This document shows positions 36,101-47,347 of a stretch of DNA of 64,000 nt, piece after piece. The first letter of the stretch is position 1. The number at the start of each line of letters is the position of its first letter. This DNA comes from Lithospermum erythrorhizon (lineage: Eukaryota; Streptophyta; Magnoliopsida; Boraginales; Boraginaceae): assembly GCA_019722365.1 (NCBI GenBank), contig JADFUC010000040.1:774916-838915 (forward strand), given 5' to 3'. The notes beneath the pieces were generated by a model. It ran no database searches, had not been told where the DNA came from, and saw nothing but the letters and a program-made list of their open reading frames with translations. Position numbers and translations under genes: made by a program.

Positions 36101-37872
36101 CCATCACATTTGAACAAAACGAGAACTTATTCATAATTTCCCTCAAGGGAGAAGACCCAAAGAATCGGAAAGTAGGGAGTTCACATTTGGAAAAATATGC
36201 AGTATACACCAAGAGTACATCCGTTCTATTAGAGGAAGTATGAAAATGAAACAGAAATGTTGTTCTGTTTGTATCCGCTGCTAAATAAGATTTATAAGGG
36301 ATTGTTGGTTTAAATTATTATTATACTTACTATTGTGCAACGTCCTCTCCTTTGCAGTTCCGTTTTGTAGTTATGGGGAACATGTTTTGCACAGAATTAA
36401 GAATCCATCGTAGATTTGATCTCAAGGGGTCTTCGCTGGGACGTTCAGCTGACAAGGTGGAAATTGATGAGAATACTATCCTAAAGGATCTGGATCTTAA
36501 TTATTGCTTCTATTTGGAACCTTCTTGGAGAGAGTCCCTTTTGGGGTAAGTGGTCTTTCCTGTGTACGAAACTCTTCTAATAATATCTACTACTCTGTGC
36601 TTCTTACCACCGTCGTATAATTCAAGCATCTGATTGCATCGAAATTCAAAAGTAATAAAACTTCTAATTCCAACGCACATGCAGGCAGATCAAAATTGAT
36701 AGCAAATTTCTGGAAGCACAGCACATTATGGATTACAGTCTTTTGCTAGGAGTTCATTATAGGGCACCTCAGCACCTTAGCTCTCTCATGTCTCATAGTA
36801 AACATTCGGCAACAGATGGACTGGGAATTGTTGCAGAAGAAGGTAGATCAGACCCGTTCCAATTTACATACATATTGCAAGAAACGCCTCATTTAACATG
36901 TGCAAACACAAAACACACTGAGGGTGTTCTTGAGTGCTCAGAACACCGGTTGTATACCCTTTGTTCAGGTGTAAATAACTATCAACACTACAATAACATT
37001 GCTCAATGCCTCTAAATAGGCTCCCGCCTAAGGCCATCAAAGTGACCTTAGTCCGTGAGGAATAAGGCCTTTTTATTTCAATAGGATATATATGGTTTTC
37101 TTAGGAATTTGGATAGAGTACCCTATGTGATTGTGTGTTGATCACTGTGCATTAAGATCTACAAGAATAAGTAACTGTTGGAATTATCCCAGGAATACAA
37201 CGATAAGAATGAGACTACCTGTATTGCACATTTGCACATTACATTTGCTAATAGGCATACTTTTTTTTTTAGTTTGCTAATAGGCATACTTAGTTTATTG
37301 CTAAGTATCTTACCGTTTATAGTTTACATTTTGTTTTGGATTGTATGGACAGAAACTTTGGAGGATGAGATATCCCCTCAAGGCCTTGTGTTGGTTCCAC
37401 GAGGTGCTGATGATGGTAGCATTGTTGCTGGCCCTCATATTAGAGGCGGAAGACTACGAGCATCATCTGCAACTGGTGACGAAGAAGTAGATCTTCTCCT
37501 TCCAGGCACAGCAAGGTATATCAAAACAGACTTCTGAACTTTAGTTCCCAATTTTTCATTTCTTAAATTTGAAATGCCATTGATTCTTTTGCCAGACTTC
37601 AAATCCAGCTTGGGGTTAATATGCCAGCGAGGGCAGAACACCTACCAGGAGACGATGAAATGCAGATATTCCATGAGGTCTATGATGTCGTCTTGTACCT
37701 TGGTATCATCGACATATTGCAAGACTATAATTTAAGTAAGAAGATTGAACATGCATATAAATCTGTTCAGTTTGATTCTGTATCCATTTCTGCTGTTGAC
37801 CCAACATTCTATTCTGAAAGGTTTTTGAACTTCATTCAGAAAGTCTTCCCTCCCAATTCTGTAGAAATTTAG
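33180..37872 (+). CDS. phosphatidylinositol-4-phosphate 5-kinase with MORN repeats, PIP5K9-like
   Basis: It phosphorylates PtdIns4P to PtdIns(4,5)P2, acting in membrane traffic and signalling. Eight exons join in frame: 33180-34516, 34779-34946, 35038-35203, 35764-35874, 36358-36545, 36685-36842, 37353-37515 and 37596-37872, giving 855 residues with GT-AG introns. The start is the ATG at 33180; a TTG two codons earlier is not used. Order: an N-terminal 12-residue triplicate, about eight MORN repeats (YDGEW, YEGEF, YTGRW, FEGSW, YAGNV, YEGSW, YIGTW), a linker, then the kinase: [12 protein letters not shown] (ATP lysine), [46 protein letters not shown] and the activation segment [20 protein letters not shown]. 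The [10 protein letters not shown] motif and the C-terminus favour the PIP5K9 branch. It converges with SF3A2, stops 388 bp apart. Confidence 0.95.
33258..33365 (+). repeat. 36-bp coding minisatellite, three copies
   Basis: Three 36-bp units in phase with the PIP5K frame encode [24 protein letters not shown] and [12 protein letters not shown]. The copies differ by a few bases, so the expansion is recent. They lie in the N-terminal region before the MORN repeats and add Ser/Thr/Tyr-rich sequence. Confidence 0.9.
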
Positions 37873-38259
37873 GACGTTGGATACTGTAATCATGTTTCTA
37901 CTGAATGCAATGTATGTAATATGTTCCTTTAGTCCTTTGTTTTCATAAATTATTCTGAACTTGCATGGTTTCTTCTGTGCTGATGATTACTCTCACTACT
38001 GACATTCTTCTACTATTCTTACAAGAACACTAAAGTATTAAAAAAAAAAAAAAAAATAGACACAGGGATGACCCCCCTTGAATATCAATAATTGAGTTTT
38101 ACATCTAGGACTGCAAGGGATGTATGATATTGCATCTTCTCAGCTCCAAGCATAAACATTTCTTAAGCTACAAGTATGACGCAAAAACAACAATGTTGCT
38201 AAATATTAAAACATCACAAATTACCAACATATGCCTAGTCCAAATAACAAATAATCTCA
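37873..38259. other. convergent 3' region between PIP5K and SF3A2
   Basis: 387 bp separate the two stop codons and must hold both 3' UTRs and polyadenylation sites. An A17 run lies at about 38040-38056. No gene. Confidence 0.6.
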
Positions 38260-41120
38260 TCATCCCATATTGGGTGGAGGTGGGGGCGGGCGGCCCTGCA
38301 TCTGTTGACCAGGAAATCCTTGTGGGGGCAACATTGGAGGCCTACCCATCTGTGATCCAGCAGTAAAATTTGTCATTGGTCCACTGCCAGAAGGTGGAGG
38401 TGGAGCAGGTAAATTGCCACCTGGAGGCATCGGCCTAGGCCCATTCACCATTGGAGGAGGCGGGGGCACTGACGGGGGGGCTCTTGGAGGATTCCCAACT
38501 GGAGGTCCAGGTGGAAGCCCTTGAGGGGGAGGTGGTGGAGGAGGCTGAGCTTGAGGAGGAGGAGGCAAAGGATGGGGTGGGACACCTGGAGCTGCGGACC
38601 CATTAGCTGCAGGAGAGGGTTGACCTTTTGCTTCTGGAGGCTTTGGCTTGAAATACAACTGTAACTGCAAACCAGAGTAAGATATGTATTGCAACATATT
38701 GTGATGTAGAACTAGTCATGCAACAGTCGAAGGCTTTACAGAGACATACTGTGAACATTTTGGAGTCTGGATCCCAATGCGAGAAGAACTTGGGAGTTGA
38801 TTTGTCTATTTCGATACTGGGAACCTGAGAGATTGACAGATAATTAATACGGAGTAAAAGATTATTTATCCCGAAGCAATGAAAATAAATGTCATCCAAA
38901 CTAATTGAAGTCAAGAGAGAATCAATATACCTTGAAAGCAATGATTTCATAAGGGTCAGCAGCAAACAAGAGAAACTGAAATCTTTTGTCGTAAGGTTGG
39001 ATTTTCTGCCAGCAGAAAGAAGTCAAAATGATACTTGTATATTGCACTTTATGAACAGAAGGTTAGATTAATATACTAATATCTGAATAAAGATTTGTAT
39101 ACCGAAAAAATCATGATGGTATTACCTGCTCAAAGGATGACATAAATCTGTGCCTCGGCTTCACATTATCCTCGATTTCAGGATATTCAATCTGCATTGA
39201 TTTCAAGGGATATAATTATTTAACTAAATTATTTTCCTCTCCCTCAGCCATGATATTAATTTAAATATTTTATATATAATAAATGTTAAAATGAGGTACC
39301 ATAAAGACTTTGTGATGATATTGTGATGCTAGTCAATCAATGTTAACAGTTTATGACAAGATCATATAGATTTTTTTTTTAAATGATACATGCACAGATG
39401 CGCTAGCAACTTCTGCATTTACTAATTACATATCTATACACACGTATGGACACGAGTACAATCTCACCCTCGGTTGCACAAACAGAAATTGCTTCATGCT
39501 CATCTTGAATTAGCTCATTTGACTATTCATCATAAAATTAGTACTTGGTTCGGATGCTCAATAATATGCTTCATATTATATGGAATCTATAATCTTCTAT
39601 TATAACTTAAAAAGATAAAAAGTAAACTTTGCACAATCAACGAATATCAAAAGGGCCCAACTCATAATTTGTTGTAGAACTTGTATAATGATGAAGAGTA
39701 AAACTAGCAATAAGAATAAAGTAAACAAACCTGGAAGAGGAGAGATCTCTGTTTTGTGTCATGATCAAACTGCTTTGTCACTCGATATCCAGGTCTGCCA
39801 ATTTTAACTGTAATAATAGGAAAATAGAGCATGTACTCAGTGTACACTACCAAATGTAAAAAAAGAGCCTGACTACTATGTGCCTATCGACGTAAAGTAC
39901 TCTTTGCATTTGACATTCATGCAAAGTTCTAGCAGCCTCAATTCCGAACCTATGTACGAACAATTCTAATTAATTTCTAATTAAATGTGGGAGAAGCAAA
40001 AAGTAAAAAAGAAAATACCTAGTAGCACAATTTCTCTAAGAACCGAGCTAACAATCGAAACCAAGGATCCGATTAGTAGACACCAAGAGTATTAACCAGC
40101 TGAAAACTTCTTGCTCAAAGGGAATTTCTCTAATAAAACTTCTTGCTCAAAGGGAATTTCTCTAATACTTTATATAAGGATAAGAGGACCGACTCATTCA
40201 CTTCAAAAACTGGATCCCAACATCCCAATGCCACAAATACTAGCATATACCACGATATACCAATCTACATACAATCAATCATGTACATGACAACAAAAAG
40301 TAAACAAAGCCCAAAATCAAATTACCACTTTTACGAATCGAGACTTTGAGCTTATGCGGCTGAGGCTGAGCCGGAGCTTCCTTGGCTTCACGAGCAGCCC
40401 GCTTAGCCAAATTAGTCTGGTGGCGCTTCCCCTGCGTGTGCGCCAAGTAGTTACCTTCATTATTGTGCAACGTCAAACAAAGCTTACACTCATAACTGCA
40501 AAAAAACATCAACAATAACATAGTCAAATTCTGCATACTAATCAAATTGGCCCAAATTTGAAAGAAAAAAAATAATTTAATTACACCTTTTAGCTTTTGG
40601 TTTTTGCAAAATTAGCACAATTATTAAAACTAATGAAATTGGAGCAAATTAACATTTTTTGCCAAAAAAATTACAAATTATAAAAATTACTATATCCATT
40701 CCAATTTAATTGGGAGAATATGATAATAAAAAAACTGTAACAATAAAAAAAACATGAAAGATACTATTTTTTTTTTGCAAGTCACTAATAATTTGTTATA
40801 AAACTGGAAAAAATAATTTGTGCTAAAAAAACATGAAATATACTACTATTGTTTTGCAATACACTAATAAATTGTGCTAAAAACTATAAATAATTTTTGG
40901 AAATTTCCGATTAAATTGAAATTTAAAAGGAATAAATTTAATAGTAGTTAGTTATGTTGACTTTTGACCTTCCGAGGTGATTTCGCATAAAGTAAGGGTC
41001 TTTAGCGAGGTCAATGGTTTCCAAGGCGAGTCTACGGAGGCGTTCACGGCGGTCAACGGCCTCGTTTTGGGCTGAGGCGGCGCCGCCACTTCCTGGCTTC
41101 GACCCCCATTCTCTGTCCAT
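38260..41120 (-). CDS. splicing factor 3A subunit 2 (SF3a66/SAP62)
   Basis: A component of the SF3a complex of U2 snRNP, needed for pre-spliceosome assembly in the nucleus. Seven exons on the minus strand: 41120-40969, 40495-40326, 39807-39731, 39191-39126, 39005-38931, 38824-38750 and 38664-38260. They join in frame to 339 residues. The N-terminus MDREWGSKPGSGGAASAQNE leads to the matrin-type zinc finger (YECKLCLTLHNNEGNYLAH, then QGKRH). Conserved core segments follow: SVKIGRPGYRV, IEYPEIEDNVKPRHRFMSS, FLLFAADPYEIIAFK and FSHWDPDSKMFTLQLYFKPK. The C-terminal third is a Pro/Gly-rich tail (QPPPPPPPQGLPPGPP) longer than I recall for Arabidopsis. The exon 1 donor GTCAAAAG is weak, but the junction restores the conserved LGSYEC. 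Intron 2 carries a 32-bp tandem duplication. Confidence 0.95.
40103..40166. repeat. 32-bp tandem duplication in SF3A2 intron 2
   Basis: AAAACTTCTTGCTCAAAGGG followed by AATTTCTCTAAT is present twice head to tail, at 40103 and 40135, without changes. It lies between the 40326 and 39807 exon edges. Confidence 0.85.
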
Positions 41121-42881
41121 CTTTTAATATCCACTAGACACTTGTTTCTTTGGAGTTTTGATTGGGTGGAATCAGTAGGATTAATTACGTTGATTCGGTT
41201 CGATTTGAGAGATCCCGTCGTCGGTTTATCTTCCGTCCGGGCGGAATCGGTCGGGATACAATACGTTAGATACGTCGGTTGCAGTGCCACTCGATGTAAT
41301 GGGTACAGAAACTACATTCGGTTTTTAGTTTGGAAAAATCGCTTGGAACCCTCTGGAAGCGGTTTATACTCCGATCAATGTCGGAAGCGGTTCGGATCGA
41401 TGCATTATGATACCTACTCGGTTCCGTTTGCTCGATGCTATCGGTTAAAAAGAAATTCAGTTGATTTGGTTTGGAGAAAAAAAATCGAGAAACAAAGAAC
41501 AACAGTTTTATCTGATGTGAGAATCGAATTAGTTCGGTTCCGATGCGCCGTTGGGAAAATTTGATTTTTATGTTCGATTCGGATTATATTTTGTGCACAC
41601 AACACACCCCTAGAATCGAGTTTAATTCTTAAATTATGATGCTGTGTAATGGAGGTGAATGTTTTTAATAATGTTTTTTTAGCGGTACGATAAAATTGTA
41701 AATTAATTCAACTTTTAAATTTATGGTTTAGATTGATTTGAGGTAGTTGATTGGAGTATAATAAGTGAAATCTGATCAACAAGCACGTGGCACAATTATG
41801 TGACTTTGTTGGGATCATAATAGAAGTGCCGCAAGGATTGAGTGGTTGACAACCTCGGATTAGCTTTCTGATTCTTGTGTTGATGACTTATGAGTTGTTC
41901 TTTTTTAGTTTCAATTTTTATCGTTTTATGATTGTCGTTTGGTAAATAAATAGGTAGTTCAATTTGAAGGTTAAGTAAATGATATTAGAATTCGATTAAA
42001 CAGCTCTGACACTGTTTATGCAGACATTCATGTATAAAATTAGTATATTAATACAATGTATATTTATTTGTTCTTTTATTTTTTATTTTTTAAAATCATA
42101 GATACTTCTGATAGATGGGAGCCTAAAATATATTTTTTTTCAAATTTAATACAATGTATATTTGTTTTCAACTATTCTTGAAGTGGATCTCACATGAAAA
42201 ATTCAATTCCCTTGGCATTTTCAGTACTCATAGACTTATTATTTCTGCATGTACTGATACTCGTAGACTCATGACTTAATTATGAGGTTTTTTATACTCT
42301 AGTGATTAAAATGGATCGATATCAAATATAATTGATTAAAATAATAAATAAATATTAAGTGACATTTCATATCCATTCCGCACATATCATTTCACTGACA
42401 ATATCCTCTAATAAGTTTCAAATTTTAGCGCTTGAAAGTTCCATCTCTGAGTTTTAATGGTTGTCTTATAATTACAGCAAGAGTTGTTGTTAGTTGCGTT
42501 CCTCTCTAGAAATGGAATCTCATTTTCATATACTTGGACAGATAAAGATTGAAAAAACGAAAGGAAATATAAAAGACATAAAAAGCAAAGAATAACGTTG
42601 TCCTCCTTCATTCGTCAATCATGATCTTTAGCTAAGCAACCCTTTTTATATCTAAAGTAATAAGTTGCATGTTCATGTTCATGCATATAAATATAGTTGT
42701 GAAAGATGACATATAAGCTTCATCATTAGTCTTTTCAAGTCCCATATTATTTGTCCCATTTTCTTGAAGAGTTCATTTGGTTTGTTCGTTTTCTTGAACT
42801 GAAGAGAGAAAGAGGAAACTGGAGTTTGGTGAATTGATTTTTGGACTGATTTGTTTGCTTTTGTCAATATTGAGTTGAAGA
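41121..42881. other. intergenic: SF3A2 5' flank and RABC pseudogene 5' flank
   Basis: The first 450 bp are rich in TCGGTTCG-like repeats, which keep several frames open (for example 41142-41564), but the translations have no recognisable domain. The rest is AT-rich. The two genes are divergent and would have used this region as promoters. Confidence 0.5.
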
Positions 42882-44457
42882 ATGTCAACGGCGATGATGG
42901 TGGCGCAGAGCAATAGTAACTATGATTTGTCGTTCAAGATCTTGCTGATAGGAGATTCAGGTGTGGGAAAAAGCAGTCTTATGGTCAGCTTCATTTCCAG
43001 CTCCCTTGAAGATATCTCCCCTACCATTGGTAAATACCCTTTCTCAATGCTAACTGTATAAGCTCCAACATGTTTGTGTTGTGCATGATGACTCATATTT
43101 AATTAACCATTTAAAAAACGACGTTTAAGGAAGAATAAGTGAGATGCTATTTGCATTTTGATTGTTGGGATCTTAAATTTGTGTTATATCAACTTCATGA
43201 GATTGTGAGATAGCAAGTGATGAATTCGATATAAGCGAATGCATTTTTTGGTTGGATAGAATAGTGATACTGATGGTGCCTGGAGGATGTTTGTGCCTTG
43301 TTGTTGCTGGAAGGAAAGCTATAACCTGCTCCTTAGAGCTCCAAGTTTCTTTAAGCAATGTTTGCTTTGCTGCATTATTTAACTTTGATTAACTTTGAAG
43401 CCTTGATCAGATAAACATTGAAATGTTAAGGATATTCTGTGATTGATAGAATATGAAAATGATGTGCAAAACAATTACTAGAGCATGCATTCTTCTGTTA
43501 CTGATAATCAGGTCTTATTTCTTCCCTCGTCCCTATTCCACAAAAGGTGTCGGTTCAAGATCAAACTGTTCACAGTTGGTGGGGCGATTGAAGCTCACAA
43601 TTTAAGGGATACTGGTTAAGACTTGATCCAGCTTTCTCTGGGTTCTCAGTACCCCTGAAGGTATGTGTGGTTTCTTCTGTTCTACCGTTCTGCATTCTCA
43701 AATGACACTCTCACCTGCATACTTTATATGAATTTGATCATACTTCTGCAGTTTTTGGTTACAATTATTCTGATTAACAACCAGACGTTAGAACTATCGC
43801 TTGTGAATTATATTGATTGGTTGTAAAATTTGCCAACACAACCGGACAAGAGGTTCAGGGCGCTGACAACGTCACTGGGGTGCACAAGGGATCATTGCTG
43901 GTATGGACTATGGAGAATTGAAATATCGACTTACTTATCTTGTGGATTATTACTGTATAGTTCAATGTTATTAGCCTTCTTCTGATCTGTTTATGATGTG
44001 ACAAAGAAGAGACATTTACAGAAACTTGTCTGTTTGGGCCAAAAAAAGAGGTGGAACTATATTCCACAAACCAGGACTGTGTCAAGATGCTTGTTGGTAA
44101 CAAAGTTGATCGGGAATCTGACAGAACGGTAAGTAGAGAAGAAGGCGTTGCTCTAGCCAAAGAGCTCGGAGCCTTATTTCTCGAATGCAGTGCTAAGACC
44201 CGAGAAAACGTTGAACAATGCTTCGAAGAGCTTTCTCTAAAGGTATGGATAGTGAGGTACCATCTTTCTAACACAGGGGATATGGATGTTCTAACTAGAA
44301 ACAGTTCTCCATCCATACTGCGCCGTGCTCACTATAATCTTGAATCACTCTCTTTTCTGCACTTTCTTTTTGACAGATACTGGAGGTGCCTAGTCTCTTG
44401 GAAGAAGGATCAACAGGAAGGGAAGATATATACATCTCGGTTATAGTTACATACTAA
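42882..44457 (+). pseudogene. RABC-type (Rab18-like) small GTPase, decayed copy
   Basis: RABC proteins are Rab18-related GTPases of the endomembrane system. Exon 1 (42882-43029) is intact: NYDLSFKILLIGDSGVGKSS with the P-loop, then LEDISPTIG. The next exon remnant (about 43547-43661) keeps KIKLFTVGG and RLKLTI but is frameshifted and hits TAA where WDTAGQ should be. A further piece (43840-43901) has GQERFRAL with deletions of the YYRG region. Around 44008-44080, VYDVT and EVELYSTNQDC lie in different frames. 44081-44242 is intact (KMLVGNKVDRE with NKxD, ECSAKTRENVEQCFEE). The last exon (44377-44457) reads ILEVPSLLEEGSTG, then IYISVIVTY and stop, lacking the C-terminal Cys pair for prenylation; QNG and a cysteine codon near 44535 are its remains. 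Retained introns indicate a decayed duplicate. Confidence 0.85.
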
Positions 44458-44899
44458 GAATATGTACATCGAGTAGATATTGCTGATAAAACTAAGGTGA
44501 TGTTGGGGGAGGTTATCATTGTCGAATGTCAATGCAGAATGGTTGTGGCAGGTTGTTTTATTCCCAACCATTCTTTTCTTCAAACTTTACTTCCCTCAAC
44601 TGTCTAGCCTTCTTTTACATCAAATATCTTCTTCAATCTAATGAACAATTAATTTCCCATTCTCAAACATGCCAAATAAGATATCTCCGATTTCTACACC
44701 TGAAAGTGCAACAAATACAGATTACCAAAAATAATGACTCCTGTGTGAGGAAAATAAACATAAAGATAAAACACAGCAAATATGATGCGTTGGAAGGAAT
44801 ATACAAGCACCATATCAACTGACGAAGGAGATTTGACTAGAAAAATAGAACAAATATGAGGCTTATTTGGCTAGATCCTGTTGAAAGGATGGCCAAATT
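44458..44899. other. short gap between two convergent pseudogenes
   Basis: The first part contains the degraded 3' end of the RABC copy (CAGAATGGTTGT at about 44535). No intact frame of interest. Confidence 0.5.
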
Positions 44900-47347
44900 A
44901 CGAAAATATACCAGTATTGACATTTGAGGGCAAGAGTGATATCGTAGAAAACAAGTGGACGACCCCCTCCGGACAACTCTACAGGGTTTGCGACCAATAA
45001 TTCTGAGTCAGGCCCGCGGCTGACTACTGCTACTGAGAATACTTAGTTCCATGAATAGAGACTGGCATTCCGGTCTGTTTGCTAGGATCTACTATTTTTT
45101 TACCATCTGCTTGCATGATGAATAAATCCAGCTCACATTCTGGTTTCCTTTTAGTTGTACAGCGCCCATAAGAAATCTAGTGATCAAAAGGCCATCATTT
45201 CAAAGATTCAGTTCTACTTGCAGTTAATTAATCATTGTATTCATTATACCACTATGAAATTGGTATCAAGTTCTGACCTGGATGTTGTAATCCTTTAAAG
45301 TTCTCATTACATCATAAACGAGGCTTTTCTAGATCTTGACTTATTAATTTAACTAGGTATGGGCAGGACTTAGTAAATTATCCATTGTGATCGATGCACA
45401 CTGACGGAGGAATCTGATGCCGTTGAACATTTTCTACTCATGTCTTCTGCCATAGCTTCAGGAAGGAAATAGGGGCCCATGAACACAGTAATGTCAGAAC
45501 CAACCATTTCTATTTCACAGCTAATCATGGTGTCCCCCAGAACAGTTTTTAGATGATCATTGGTGTCTTCCTTTCTTTTCTTTGTGTGCATAAGTTCCCT
45601 GATTGAAAACAAGAAGGGGCATTACTATTATTATCTGAATTTATAGGCAAACAACTTTATTTGGATACATAACGTGGCACGATATGCTTCTGTTTCCTGT
45701 TGTCACAACAGAATAGTATGCATCAATTTTATCCATGATTGACAATTGTGGTCATAAAATACACTCCCACAAACGGTTTGAGGGATTCAGATTGGGTTCA
45801 ATTGATTAGCATAAAATTTCAGAAAGAAGGTTGATAATTCGAGAAATACTGCCATTACAAGTTTTTATTAAGTTAGAGAATATAGAATACGATTATTAGC
45901 AAGGGATGTGAACCTTGAGTCAAGTGATGATGAAGAATAAGGTTATTCTTTCCCATCTGGAGTGGCGAATAACTTTCACCCTCACTATAGTAAGTTCTAG
46001 TTACTTAAAAGGGACCCCTGGAGTCACTTCATGTCAAAAGAATAAACAAATCGACAAAATTATCAAAAGACAGCTTGAGAATACTGCAAAATTCTCAATA
46101 TGAAGAAAAAACATCAAATTTTATTATCACTCCACAACAGCTTGAAAATATCAATAGCACAATATACCAGTTCAGAGACCTCAGAATATAGTTAGAGCTA
46201 CACCTGTCTTCTAAATGTTCAGGTACATATTGTGCCAGATATAATCTAAAGGCAGGATCCTAGCAGCATAATAAAAAGAGACCACAAAGTTATGTAGGAA
46301 AAATTCAGATTAGACAATTTACCATGTAACAATCCTGTTCGATCATAACAACAGAACTTCAAGAGAAACACATCAGGAGGCTTTGGTGGCTGCAACTCCT
46401 CCCGGTAAAATGAGATACCAGAGGCCGAAAAGAACTAAGAGGACAGAAGCTACAGCTTCCTTCAACCATTCCATAAGTGCCAGGAGTCCTCAGCAACCCA
46501 GAACACTATGTAACACCATTTCCCATCCGTAGATACATCTTCATGACCACATTTGCAAGAACACCATAAGTTCACAACTAAGAGAAATATGCTACCTCCA
46601 TCTCAATGTAGTTCGGATATTGACTAATTACTAAAAAAAATTAATTTTAACCATAGACTAATGTTATTAAAAAATGATCGTTCTAAATTATGACATCGAA
46701 GTGTTTCATGTGCAGTAGTAGGGCAGCTTTCATAAAATTTCGAAGTTATATAGATAACTAATTGATTCACAATAGGTTCAACTATAAACCCTCATGCTTA
46801 AGTTGAGATGAGTATGAATCAAGGGAATTAGCACTAAGCACTTTCAAATTAAAATCAACACATTGAAAGTAATATATCAAAATTTAGCTTAAATGGTTTC
46901 CATCTCATATGCAACTAAGATGTGAATATAAAGAACAACACTAGAAAGAAAAAAAATCATAACAAAACCAACATTTGCAAAATCCCTCACTCTACCCCAT
47001 GAGACCTCTAGTCACAAAACAAATATAAAAAAGATCTTGCAAAACATGCAAAAACAGTACTATACAAAAAACATATCAAGCAAATATAAACATAATAAGA
47101 TACTCTCCAGTTGATATATTATAAAAAATGACATGTTACAAATCAATAAAACTCGAGAAAATTGGAGGAATACGAACTTGAGAGGAAACGTACCAACACG
47201 AACAATGCTAAGGCTAAAAAAGAGAAGTATACGGCAAAGATCACATCCAAGACCAGTCTTATCAGGACAATTCACTGTGATCACACTTGGGTCACCTTCA
47301 TTTTCAGGGTGACTTATGATCACCACATCATCATGCAAAATCCCCAT
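44900..47347 (-). pseudogene. ACT-domain repeat protein (ACR9/ACR10-like), decayed copy
   Basis: ACR proteins carry repeated ACT domains thought to bind amino acids. Remnants on the minus strand: 47347-47190 (MGILHDDVVIISHPENEGDP, VITVNCPDKTGLGCDLCRIL); about 46545-46322 (DVSTDGKWCYIVFWV, a frameshifted stretch, then ASGISFYREELQPPKPPDVF, LLKFCCYDRTGLLH); 45603-45345 (RELMHTKKRKEDT, VLGDTMISCEIEMVGSDIT, GPYFLPEA, frameshift, then DNLLSPAHT); about 45160-44900 (ECELDLFIMQADGKKIVDP, frameshift, then VVSRGPDSELLVANPVELSG, GRPLVFYDITLALK, NTGIFS and stop). The exon for DVTEVLxxLE and the one for HKGLxYDIMR were not found. At least four frameshifts, missing segments and an early stop make it non-functional. 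It kept introns and converges with the RABC copy. Confidence 0.82.

Noticed and set aside
41142..41564. 140-codon plus-strand open frame upstream of SF3A2
   Set aside because: The frame is open because of TCGGTTCG-like repetitive sequence; the translation (many Arg, Tyr, Gly, Val) shows no domain, and both strands are equally open.
42882..47347. Retrocopied (processed) pseudogenes
   Set aside because: Introns with recognisable splice sites remain at conserved positions and no poly(A) tail or target duplication was seen, so they are duplicated pseudogenes.
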